IMG/VR virus record: IMGVR_UViG_3300007735_000661
Location: 1-35,518 of that record
Length of the DNA: 35,518 nt
Source: a virus
Reading direction: 5' to 3' (one strand)
In this document: piece after piece, positions 16,356 to 24,500 of the stretch
Layout: every line of letters begins with the position of its first letter
How positions within the stretch are numbered: position 1 is the first letter of the stretch
Notes under the pieces: model-generated
Seen by the model: only the letters and a program-made list of their open reading frames with translations
The model's database searches: none
Told to the model about the DNA's origin: nothing
Position numbers and translations under genes: made by a program

Positions 16356-16364
16356 TGGTATAAT
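16356..16364 (+). promoter_or_regulatory. Extended -10 promoter TGGTATAAT
   Basis: Immediately after the capsid hairpin and 24 bases before the ATG at 16389. It would restart transcription of the connector genes independently of the capsid transcript. Confidence 0.6.
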
Positions 16365-16388
16365 TACAAGTGAACACGGGAGAAAAAA

Positions 16389-16745
16389 ATGAATCTAACA
16401 ATGGATCAATTAAAAGATAAAACAGTAATGGCACTAAAGGCATATGCAAAGAAAAATAATATAGAGTTATTTGAATCAAACACAAAACTTGAAATTTTAG
16501 AGATTTTGGCTAGTTGGATTCCGCCAGAAGTAACAGAAGAAACTGCAGAAAAAGCGGGTAAAAATAAAGATTTAACAAACAAAATAGCATTACACTCAGA
16601 CAGAAATCTTCATATGGATGGTTTGGGAGCATTGAGCGTGGGGTATAACATAGTCTCAAAGGAGGCATCGGAAAAGTGGCTTACTCACAGGTTAGTACGA
16701 ATAGCACAGCCTGAAGAAGTAGCATCTTATTACGCTAAAGTCTAA
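16389..16745 (+). CDS. Small head-module protein with SAP/Rho-N-like N-terminus
   Basis: 118 residues, with GGGAG 6 bases upstream. Residues ~1-45 (MDQLKDKTVMALKAYAKKNNIEL and KLEILEILASW) follow the helix-turn-helix pattern of SAP/HeH or Rho N-terminal domains, often found on small phage head proteins, where they may contact DNA. The C-terminal part (VGYNIVSKEASEKWLTHRLVRIA) is unrecognised and could mediate virion binding. It sits between capsid and connector genes and overlaps the next gene by one base (TAATG). It is possibly a head-decoration or head-completion protein. Confidence 0.6.
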   Translation: MNLTMDQLKDKTVMALKAYAKKNNIELFESNTKLEILEILASWIPPEVTEETAEKAGKNKDLTNKIALHSDRNLHMDGLGALSVGYNIVSKEASEKWLTHRLVRIAQPEEVASYYAKV

Positions 16746-17746
16746 TGTCAACAATTTTACGCCTACCACCGTATCCTTTAACCGTTACATATACAGTTCC
16801 AGACGCTAACGCTAAATACGTTATAGTCATTGAGGATGTTGCAGAGCAATCAGAGATTGCTTCCTATAGAACATCAAATGCCAGCAAGAAGGTTAGTTAT
16901 ATATTGGATGATGATTTTATTAAGTATGATAAATCATATGCTCTAACAATCTATGAAGATTTAGAAGAAAGTGGCATGGTTTTAGCAGATCGTGGAGATA
17001 TAGTTGTTGAAGATAACCTAGAAGTAAAACGTCCATACGTAGATCCTACGCTTCTAGCAGCAGCAAATAATCAAACATCTGCAACAGAAATTGCCAAATA
17101 TGTAGAATATGAAAATTTAGCAAGAACAATTATTGACTCAATAACTGGCGGATTTTATTATGAACGTGAATTTTTAGAAATTGTTGGGCAAGAGGTAGAC
17201 TATATTCCACTTTGGAAAAAAGTACATAAAATATTAAGAGTATACGAAAACACAGAACTAGTTTATGATATATATAATCCTGATGGTCCAACTGTAGGAG
17301 ACTACACATACGTAATTACTAAAGACAAGACCGCACTCACAAAAGATCCAACAGCAGCAGAGGGTGCAATAAATAGAGCAGAACAACGACCAGCAAGAAT
17401 GCCACTTGGAACTTCAGACTCTTTTTCACTTTTTGATACAGAAGACAGTGGAAACACTATGACCGTAACTCCTGGAGTAGCATTTCCAGCAGGAATAGAT
17501 CTTATATTATTATTAGAAACTGGATACAAGGTAGTACCTATTGACATTCAAGATGCTACAAAATTATTAGTTGAAGATATTAGATGTGGCAAGTTAGATT
17601 ATTACAAGAGATACATCAAGAACTACAGCACTGATCAATTTAAGATTGAATACGATAAAAGAATGATTGAGGGTACTGGAAATATTATTGTAGACAAGAT
17701 TTTGTCTAAATATGTAAATAATATTAGCCGTCCTGGAGTGTTGTAA
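16745..17746 (+). CDS. Head-tail connector (adaptor)-like protein
   Basis: 333 residues, TAATG coupling at both ends. Residues ~1-95 look like a beta-sandwich (PYPLTVTYTVPDANAKYVIVIED). Residues ~100-135 (YVDPTLLAAANNQTSATEIAKYVEYENLARTIID) and the C-terminal helices (ATKLLVEDIRCGKLDYYKRY, IVDKILSKYV) fit the helical-bundle adaptor proteins that sit under the portal (gp15/gp6 type). The assignment rests on position and helix pattern; no catalytic motif is expected. The extra N-terminal domain makes it longer than most adaptors. Confidence 0.6.
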   Translation: MSTILRLPPYPLTVTYTVPDANAKYVIVIEDVAEQSEIASYRTSNASKKVSYILDDDFIKYDKSYALTIYEDLEESGMVLADRGDIVVEDNLEVKRPYVDPTLLAAANNQTSATEIAKYVEYENLARTIIDSITGGFYYEREFLEIVGQEVDYIPLWKKVHKILRVYENTELVYDIYNPDGPTVGDYTYVITKDKTALTKDPTAAEGAINRAEQRPARMPLGTSDSFSLFDTEDSGNTMTVTPGVAFPAGIDLILLLETGYKVVPIDIQDATKLLVEDIRCGKLDYYKRYIKNYSTDQFKIEYDKRMIEGTGNIIVDKILSKYVNNISRPGVL

Positions 17747-18195
17747 TGGATGCATGCGAAGTCACAGACTTTATGTTTCCAATGAAGGCTGACATCTACT
17801 TCCCGATTCTTGCACAAGGAGGATACGGCCAACCTACAAAGAACTGGGTATACGATAGAACAATTACTTGTAATGCTACATCTGTAGGTGGATTAGGATC
17901 AGAAGATGTAAAGCCAGATAATTTTTTAAAATATGAAAACAAACTTATTGCAAGAACAAAAGAAGACCCAAGACTTTCTTCAAACAATGCAAATAACGCA
18001 ACAACAAATATACTTATAACAAATATTAGAGATGCATCCGACACTATCATTTACAAAGAAACAGCAGGAGCAAGATCAGGTAAAGGAACAATCTATGAAG
18101 TAGCAACAGTTGAACCTTTTACTGGCCCATTTGGGTATACAGAATATTACAAGATGCTTTGGCGTAGGGCTGAAAATCAGACTGTAGGTGACTAG
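17746..18195 (+). CDS. Head-closure (stopper)-like protein
   Basis: 149 residues. Features: FPMKADIYFPI, a glycine-rich turn, WVYDRTITCNATSV, and a C-terminal strand set (GTIYEVATVEPFTGPFGYTEYYKMLW). This beta-barrel-like pattern and its place after the adaptor fit the SPP1 gp16 class of head-completion proteins that hold the packaged DNA. It starts at a TAATG overlap and ends in a TAGTG overlap with the next gene. Two Cys near residue 4 and in TITC are not an obvious metal site. Function is inferred mainly from order. Confidence 0.55.
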   Translation: MDACEVTDFMFPMKADIYFPILAQGGYGQPTKNWVYDRTITCNATSVGGLGSEDVKPDNFLKYENKLIARTKEDPRLSSNNANNATTNILITNIRDASDTIIYKETAGARSGKGTIYEVATVEPFTGPFGYTEYYKMLWRRAENQTVGD

Positions 18196-18872
18196 TGATA
18201 GCAAGAACAAGTACAACATCCTTTACTAAACAAATGAATAATATTATTAATTATTCTCTTGGATTTTTAGAAGGCGTTGATCGTGGTAAAAAAATATTCT
18301 TTGACAGATTGGGTAAAGGGGCTATTCAAGCATTAGCACAATACATTGATGTGCAAGCCAGAGCCAATCCAAAAGCACTGCATCACGTTTATGAATGGAA
18401 TCAAGTTAGTAGCCCCAGCGCAAGATTATTTAATTTAGACTACACAGTTAGTAATTTAGGACTTTCTGTTAATTCTACATTTAAACAATCAAGAAGTGTT
18501 TCTGAAAATATGACTACCCCTTTTTATAATAAAGCAAAGATCATGGAAGAAGGAATTCCAGTAACAATTACACCAACAAAGTCTAAAGTATTAAAGTTTA
18601 ACGGACCTAATGGAGAAATATTTACAAGCAGACCAATCAAGGTTGAAAATCCAGGTGGAGACTCTGTTGTCGGTGGCTTTGAATCTGCATTTGACGAGTT
18701 TATGACTAGATATTTTAAACAATCTTTTTTAAGGGCATCTGGAGTTTATGACTATATCAAGAAGCCAACACTATATAAGAAAAACTTTAAGTCTGGTTCA
18801 ATAGCGGGTAGAAGTAAAGGAATTGATACAGGATTTAAATGGATAACTAATGCAACAATTGGGGTAGAATAA
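18195..18872 (+). CDS. Neck / head-tail joining protein, putative
   Basis: 225 residues, GTG start overlapping the previous stop (TAGTG); the next in-frame ATG is 39 bases on and less well placed. The N-terminal helical half (MNNIINYSLGFLEGVDRGKKIFFDRL) followed by beta-rich sequence fits the HK97 gp10-like neck proteins by pattern. The C-terminal third is basic (KKPTLYKKNFKSGSIAGRSKG). No membrane segment is seen. The order adaptor, stopper, this gene, tail terminator matches many siphophages, which is the main support. Confidence 0.5.
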   Translation: MIARTSTTSFTKQMNNIINYSLGFLEGVDRGKKIFFDRLGKGAIQALAQYIDVQARANPKALHHVYEWNQVSSPSARLFNLDYTVSNLGLSVNSTFKQSRSVSENMTTPFYNKAKIMEEGIPVTITPTKSKVLKFNGPNGEIFTSRPIKVENPGGDSVVGGFESAFDEFMTRYFKQSFLRASGVYDYIKKPTLYKKNFKSGSIAGRSKGIDTGFKWITNATIGVE

Positions 18873-18876
18873 GACT

Positions 18877-19677
18877 ATGACTATATTAAGTGATACTGGA
18901 TTTCCACCAACATTTTTAAATAAGTATATCTTATCTGAGTTAGAGCATTATGGGCTTATAGCAGCATCAGAAGGATTGAGTCCAATGGTCCCAGCGCAGT
19001 TTCCAACAAACATTGAAGACTTGTATAACGATAGCATTCAGATCAGACAAACAGAAAGTCCTATTTTAATAGTTTACGATAGATTGATGAGATTTAGGCC
19101 TACTCCGTTTTATTTACAAAAGAGAGAGCAACTAATATACTTTATTTACTCTACTGACGTTAGTAAATTAATAGACACTGTTCGTGTTATATCTAATGCC
19201 CTTGATCGTGAAGATTCTTCAGCAGAAGATGTAAACTCATATAACTTTATGAATCCAACCCTAAGTAGTCCTCTAGTTACAGGCCCTGCCAAAACCATAT
19301 CAAACAAGGCACTTACAAGCAATTTTGCTACAATAACAACATCTACAGCCCATGGTTTTGCAGCAGGAGATGCCGTGACAATTACTGGAGTAGATGCTAC
19401 TTTTAATGGTACACATTATGTTAGAAATGTTCCATCAGCAACAACATTTAAGTTTAACAAAACTGCAGCAAATGTTGCCTCAATAGCAGCATCAGGGTCT
19501 GTCTCAAAGCAAGGCTATACCCCATTCAATATTTTGTTCCACAGTACGAGGGTATACCAAGCAGATGAAAGCAGAGACGTAGCAGAACTAGCCTCAGCAA
19601 GAACCCTCTTTGTAAACAAGTTAATTGTTGAGTATGACTATCATATTTCGGTTGACTCAGACTCTAGATATACATAA
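18877..19677 (+). CDS. Tail terminator-like protein with inserted beta domain
   Basis: 266 residues. Residues ~10-130 (FLNKYILSELEHYGL, SPILIVYDRLMRFRP, DTVRVISNALDRED) and ~212-266 (YTPFNILFHSTRVYQ, ARTLFVNKLIVEYDYH) together resemble one tail-terminator/completion fold. Between them, residues ~141-211 form a separate unit: TITTSTAHGF, GDAVTITGVDATFNGTHYV and PSATTFKF. That is a small beta domain found as an add-on in many phage virion proteins. It lies just before the tail tube gene. The start has only a weak ribosome-binding site. Confidence 0.6.
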   Translation: MTILSDTGFPPTFLNKYILSELEHYGLIAASEGLSPMVPAQFPTNIEDLYNDSIQIRQTESPILIVYDRLMRFRPTPFYLQKREQLIYFIYSTDVSKLIDTVRVISNALDREDSSAEDVNSYNFMNPTLSSPLVTGPAKTISNKALTSNFATITTSTAHGFAAGDAVTITGVDATFNGTHYVRNVPSATTFKFNKTAANVASIAASGSVSKQGYTPFNILFHSTRVYQADESRDVAELASARTLFVNKLIVEYDYHISVDSDSRYT

Positions 19678-19684
19678 AAAGCGG

Positions 19685-19690
19685 TATAAT
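19685..19690 (+). promoter_or_regulatory. Possible -10 element TATAAT before the tail tube gene
   Basis: A perfect hexamer 8 bases after the upstream stop, but preceded by CGG rather than TGn, so it is a weaker member of the family. A second candidate, TATACT at 19725-19730, is closer to the start at 19752. The leader between them holds no recognised structure. Confidence 0.4.
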
Positions 19691-19751
19691 TGGTTTTAGA
19701 GGAAACACGCCAAACAACTTAATATATACTTTATGAAAGAGGTTAAATAAT

Positions 19752-20393
19752 ATGCCATATAGCCGTGGTACGTCAAATAACGTTATTGTAGGTGCAGCAG
19801 CATTCTTCATTAACGACAATACCTTGACTCCAACAACTTTAGCATCAGCAGCAGTAATTGATTCAAGTGAGTCTTACAAGACTACACTTTCAAATGCCGC
19901 TACTTATACAAACGTTGGTTACACAATGAACGGCCTTGAATTACAGTTCCAACCAGACTTCGGTGAAGTTCAGGTAGACCAAATTCTTGACGTTGCAAGA
20001 CTATACAAGCAAGGTATGCAAGTAAATCTTGCTACCGCTTTTGCTGAAGCAACTTTAGAAAACTTGCTTGTAGCATTAGCATACTCTGACAGTAAACTTA
20101 CAGGAAATAAAGCAGCATCTACAGGTCAAACACTTAACCTGAGTGCAGGAGACATCGGAGATGTTCCAGTAGAACGAGGAATCGTTGCTGTTGGTCCAGG
20201 ATCTGGTGACCCATCAACATTTGATGTTAAAGAACGCATCTATGCAGCATATCGTGCTCTTTCAATTGAGAACGTAACTGTATCGGCAAAGCGTGATGAA
20301 CCGTCAATGTTTGAGGTTTCATTCCGTCTTCTTCCTGAAGATACTTCAGGTTCATACGGTAAGATCATTGATCGTACCTTTGGACAATCATAA
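19752..20393 (+). CDS. Major tail tube protein
   Basis: 213 residues, ATG with AAAGAGGTT upstream. It stacks in hexameric rings to form the siphovirus tail tube. The pattern fits the family: an N-terminal arm (YSRGTSNNVIVGAAAFFIND), a central beta section (GYTMNGLELQFQPDFGEVQVDQILDVARLYKQG), a helix (AEATLENLLVAL), and a C-terminal sandwich (ERIYAAYRALSIENVTVSAKRDE, MFEVSFRLLPE). Codon use is C-richer than in the fibres, like the capsid gene, which suggests high expression. It stands alone between a promoter region and a strong terminator, so it is expressed as its own unit. Confidence 0.82.
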   Translation: MPYSRGTSNNVIVGAAAFFINDNTLTPTTLASAAVIDSSESYKTTLSNAATYTNVGYTMNGLELQFQPDFGEVQVDQILDVARLYKQGMQVNLATAFAEATLENLLVALAYSDSKLTGNKAASTGQTLNLSAGDIGDVPVERGIVAVGPGSGDPSTFDVKERIYAAYRALSIENVTVSAKRDEPSMFEVSFRLLPEDTSGSYGKIIDRTFGQS

Positions 20394-20408
20394 TCTAAAT
20401 TTAGATTA
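20391..20408 (+). repeat. Perfect 18-base palindrome overlapping the tail tube stop codon
   Basis: TAATCTAAATTTAGATTA is its own reverse complement; its first three bases are the stop codon. It could be a protein-binding operator or form a small hairpin next to the terminator. Confidence 0.7.
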
Positions 20409-20415
20409 ACCTAAG

Positions 20416-20448
20416 ACCCACCTTTAATTAGGTGGGTTTTTTGTTTTG
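20416..20448 (+). terminator. Rho-independent terminator after the tail tube gene
   Basis: A perfect 8-bp stem (ACCCACCT with AGGTGGGT), a 6-base loop TTAATT, and a T-rich tail. It is the best terminator in the window. Confidence 0.9.
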
Positions 20449-20452
20449 CCTG

Positions 20453-20461
20453 TGATAGAAT
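20453..20461 (+). promoter_or_regulatory. Extended -10 promoter TGATAGAAT (near-leaderless)
   Basis: Lies 4 bases past the terminator T-run. The hexamer ends 9 bases before the ATG at 20471, leaving room for at most a couple of leader bases and no real ribosome-binding site. Confidence 0.55.
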
Positions 20462-20470
20462 AGAAAGATT

Positions 20471-21166
20471 ATGGCAACAACCGTTTATAAAAATAAAATA
20501 ATCAAACTTGTTGATGGTACAGAACTAGACATTGTTCCGTTAAAAATAAAATATTTGCGTGAGTTTATGGACGCATTTGAGGATGTTAAAACTGCCAAAG
20601 ATGATGATGAAGCCATAGATTTTTTAGTTGAGTGTGTAAGAATTACAATGAAGCAATATTATCCAGGAATAAAGTTAACAAAATCTGATGTAGAGGATAG
20701 CCTTGATCTGCCAACTATATATACGGTATTAGATATTTCTGCGGGTATAAAGATTAATCAAAAATCTGAAGAAACAGTAAAAGACCAAGCAACAGATAGT
20801 GGCTCTCCTTGGTCAGAGTTAGATCTTGCTAAGATTGAGTCTGAGGTATTTTTGCTGGGTATATGGAAAGACTACAGAGAATTAGAAGAGTCTTTATCTA
20901 TGCCAGAATTAATTGCAACTCTTTCAAGTCGTAGAGAACTTGATTATCAAGAGAAAAAATTCTTGGCTGCAATTCAAGGAGTAGATTTAGATGCTCAGTC
21001 TGGATCTTCAAAAGGACAAAAAGAATGGGAAGACATGAAGGCCAGAGTCTTTAGTCAAGGTAAAGCAAAAGACGGTAATGATATTCTGGCTCTTCAAGGA
21101 CAAAATGCCAGGAGTGCAGGGTTTGGTATTGGTATGGGCTTAGATTACGAAGACCTAACAAAATAA
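20471..21166 (+). CDS. Tail assembly chaperone, long (GT-like) copy
   Basis: 231 residues in one uninterrupted frame. Residues 1-96 are a G-like domain (IIKLVDGTELDIVPLK, FLVECVRITMKQYYPG, LDLPTIYTVLDISAGIK). Residues ~113-231 are a T-like domain (SELDLAKIESEVFLLGIWKDY, RRELDYQEKKFLAAIQG). In lambda and most siphophages the two parts are joined by a programmed frameshift; here they are simply fused. The G-like half has a clear paralogue in the next gene. The product would coat the tape measure protein during tail assembly. The promoter is almost on the start codon. Confidence 0.75.
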   Translation: MATTVYKNKIIKLVDGTELDIVPLKIKYLREFMDAFEDVKTAKDDDEAIDFLVECVRITMKQYYPGIKLTKSDVEDSLDLPTIYTVLDISAGIKINQKSEETVKDQATDSGSPWSELDLAKIESEVFLLGIWKDYRELEESLSMPELIATLSSRRELDYQEKKFLAAIQGVDLDAQSGSSKGQKEWEDMKARVFSQGKAKDGNDILALQGQNARSAGFGIGMGLDYEDLTK

Positions 21167-21189
21167 AATAATAAAAATAAGTTTCACCA

Positions 21190-21198
21190 TGCTATAAT
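21190..21198 (+). promoter_or_regulatory. Extended -10 promoter TGCTATAAT
   Basis: In the 56-base gap between the two chaperone genes, 24 bases before the ATG at 21223, with AGGAGG between. It gives the short chaperone its own transcript. Confidence 0.65.
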
Positions 21199-21222
21199 TG
21201 ACATAACCTATAGGAGGAAATA

Positions 21223-21551
21223 ATGGCAACAACTACGTATGAGGAAACTACTCTTACATTGATTGATGGCACAAAGGTTACAGTACGTCCTCTAAAATCT
21301 CTCTACTTCGTCCGTTTATGAAGAAGTTTGAGGGTGTGGGAGCAGTGGCGGAAGATAACGGCAAGTCTATGGACATTCTTATGGAGTGTGTACAGATTGC
21401 AATGAAACAATACAAGCCAGAACTCTCTGAAGACGTAAAAAAACTAGAGGAGAATATTGATCTCCCAACAGTTTACAAGATCGTAGAAGCAGCATCAGGT
21501 ATTAAACTTGCTGAAGTTTCAGACGTTCTTGGCGTAACTATGGCTGAATAA
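21223..21551 (+). CDS. Tail assembly chaperone, short (G-like) copy in a split frame
   Basis: Starts at the ATG at 21223 with AGGAGG upstream. The frame reads 25 codons to VRPLK and then stops early, at codon 33 (TGA at 21319-21321). A shift of -1 on the A4 run at 21294-21297 continues as ISLLRPFMKKFEGV down to 21551, giving 109 residues. That joined protein aligns without gaps to the long copy over this join (PLKISLLRPFM against PLKIKYLREFM), then LMECVQIAMKQY, IDLPTVYKIVEAASGIK. So one gene is meant, not two. The break may be programmed slippage, a real mutation, or a lost A in an A5 run. Strong expression signals argue that it is functional. Its product matches only the G-like half. Confidence 0.7.
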
Positions 21552-21573
21552 TTTAAAAGAGGTGTGAGACTAA

Positions 21574-24500
21574 ATGGCTGATGTTAATGCTAATATTGGT
21601 ATTAATATTGATTCGTCTAATGCATTAGCACAGTTAAAAGCATTACAACGTCAGATATCACAGTTTCACACCTCAATAGCCAGATCAAGTGAAGCAGCAG
21701 CCCTTGCTCAAAAGGGTTTACAAAAAAATCTTTTAAATAGTATAAATGCTATCGGTTCTTTTACTGCCGAAATGCGTACAGTCAGAACATCTGCAGAATC
21801 TTTTACTAACTCATTAGAAAAAAATAAATTTTCAATGCGTGAGTACTTCCGCTATGCGGGAGCATCCACAAAAACATTTGGAAGGTTGTTCAAATCAGAG
21901 TTTGACACAATTGGCAAGGTAGCCGAAGAACGTACAAAGAGGCTACAAACCCAGTACATTAAGATGGGCCGTGATACCAACGGTGCGATGAAGGCAATGT
22001 CTATCATGCCTACACAGTTGGACATGGGTGACTATACCACTAAAGTTCAGGTAGCAGCACAGAAACAAGCGCTATTTAATCAGTTAATGAAACAAGGATC
22101 TACCAATCTATTAAACTTTGGTAAAAATACACAATGGGCTGGTCGTCAGTTAATGGTTGGTTTTACCCTCCCATTAATGCTTGTAGGATCAACAGCAGTA
22201 AAAACCTTTATGGAAATGGAAGCACAAGCCCTTAGATTTAGAAAAGTTTATGGAGATTTATTTACGCCACAGTCTGAAACTCAAGCAGCATTAGACAATA
22301 TTACAGAATTAGGAAAACAGTTTACAAAGTATGGCGTTGCCGTTTCTACTACTGTTGGTTTGGCAGCAGAGGCTGCAGCAGCAGGTTTTCAAGGTTTAGA
22401 TCTACAGCGTCAAACTACACAAGCAACACGACTCTCTATTCTTGGTCAAATTGATAGTCAAAAAGCACTTGAAACAACCATTTCATTACAAAATGCTTTT
22501 GGTATGTCATCTGAAAGTCTTGCAGATTCTATTAACTTTTTAAACGCAGTAGAAAACCAGACAGTTGTATCTCTTGATGATATTACTACCGCAATTCCAA
22601 AGGTAGCACCAGTTATCCAGCAACTAGGTGGAGATGTAAAAGATTTAACATTCTTTATGGCTGCCATGAAAGAAGGTGGTATTAATGCTTCAGAAGGCGC
22701 CAACGCACTTAAGTCTGGTCTTGCAGCATTAATTAATCCAACTAAAAAAGCATCAGAAATGCTTGCGTCATATGGAATTAACGCAACTGCAATTGTTAAT
22801 AATAATAAGGGTGATCTTAAAGCAACAGTTATTGGTTTTGCAGAAGCATTAAATAGATTAGACCCACTTGCAAGAGCAAGAGCAATTGAACAAATGTTTG
22901 GCAAGTTCCAATTTGCTCGTCTATCAACATTATTTGCTAACGTTGCAAAAGATGGAAATCAAGCATCTCGTGTTCTTGATTTAGCAAATTCTTCTGTAGA
23001 AGATCTTTCGGCTCTATCTGAAAGAGAATTAGGAATGACCGCAGATTCTGCTATGAATAAATTTAAAAAGAGTGTTGAAGATCTTAAAATTGCACTTGTT
23101 CCAGTTGGCGAGGCTTTTTTACAAGCGCTTACACCAATTGTTGAATTTGTTGGCGGAATACTTGAAAAATTTGGCAATCTTTCAGATGGAACAAAAAAAT
23201 TAATTACATTATTAACAGTAGGAATTGGAGCAATAGGTCCAGTACTACTTATGACATTTGGTTTGCTTGCAAACGGTGTTGCAAATATTATCAAACTATT
23301 CTTAACATTACGTGGCGGATATCAAAGACTAACTGGTCAATCACAAATGCTGGGAGAACAAACCCAGTATATGACCATGGAGCAGTTAGATGCAGCAGCA
23401 GCAGCACACTCTCTTAATCAAACACACGCAAACTTAACACAAACATTTACTGCTGAAGTAGCACAAATAAATAAACTTATAGCAGCCTATACCTCAGCAG
23501 CAGGAGCAGCAAGAAACTTTTCAATGAATAACCCTGGAATGATGATGCCAGGACGAGGTGCCAGAAAATTTGCAAACGGTATTGTTTCAGTACCTGGACC
23601 AAGAGGTGCAGGAGATATAGTTCCAGCAATGGTTTCTCCAGGAGAAGCAATTATTCCAGCCAAGATGACAGAAAAATATGCCCCATTAATTCAAGGAATG
23701 ATTGCAGATAATATTCCTGGGTTCCAAATGGGTAAAGGCTTTAGAAATGCAACAATGTTCTTGCCAGAATCAATGAACACTGCTATGGGTCAACCTACTG
23801 GAAGAGGTGTTCCAACAGGAGATGTTACAGGATATCTAGGTGGTGCAGGCGGAGCATCAATGGCTCCACTACTTGCAGTTATTGCAAGAGAAATTAAAGT
23901 TGGACTTAACAATCCTAAGTTTAAGCAAGAGTTTTCAGTTATAGCAAATCTTTTTGCAAAGACAGCAACGGATGCACTAAATAAATCTGGAAAAGAATTT
24001 ATTAAAGATGCAGACCTAGAAGGAATTGTTGTTCCTGCCCTTCGTGATGCAGCAAAAGGAGTTAAGATTGCTGGAAAAGATATTGACGTTGCTCTTGAAA
24101 ATGCTGTTAACCAAATTAGAACTGTGGGACCAGTTGGGGTTGGATCTGGATCTGCGGGATCATTTGGAAGAGTAGCACTTCCAGGATCTTATAGAGGAGC
24201 AAGAGTTCCAGCACAAAGGTTTGCAGCAGAGCAAAATCCACAAATGTTTGCAAGCACAGAGCGTTTTTCACAATCAAAACAAAAAGTTGTAAAATCATTC
24301 CAAACACTAAACCCAGTATTAGACAAATGGGAAACAGCAACAATGTCACATATAACAAGTTCGGTGACAGCAAGTGTTGATGATTTAACCAGACAAATGA
24401 CTCCATATCTTGGAGATGTTGGTGCAAGAATTACCGATGCCGTTACAAAGAAAACAATTAAGGGCGTTGTTAATAGAGCAAAAGTTGCATCACCTTCAAA

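Noticed and set aside
21318-21551. Independent 77-aa gene starting at ATG 21318
   Set aside because: No ribosome-binding site lies before it, and its sequence is the direct continuation of the 21223 frame when aligned to the long chaperone.
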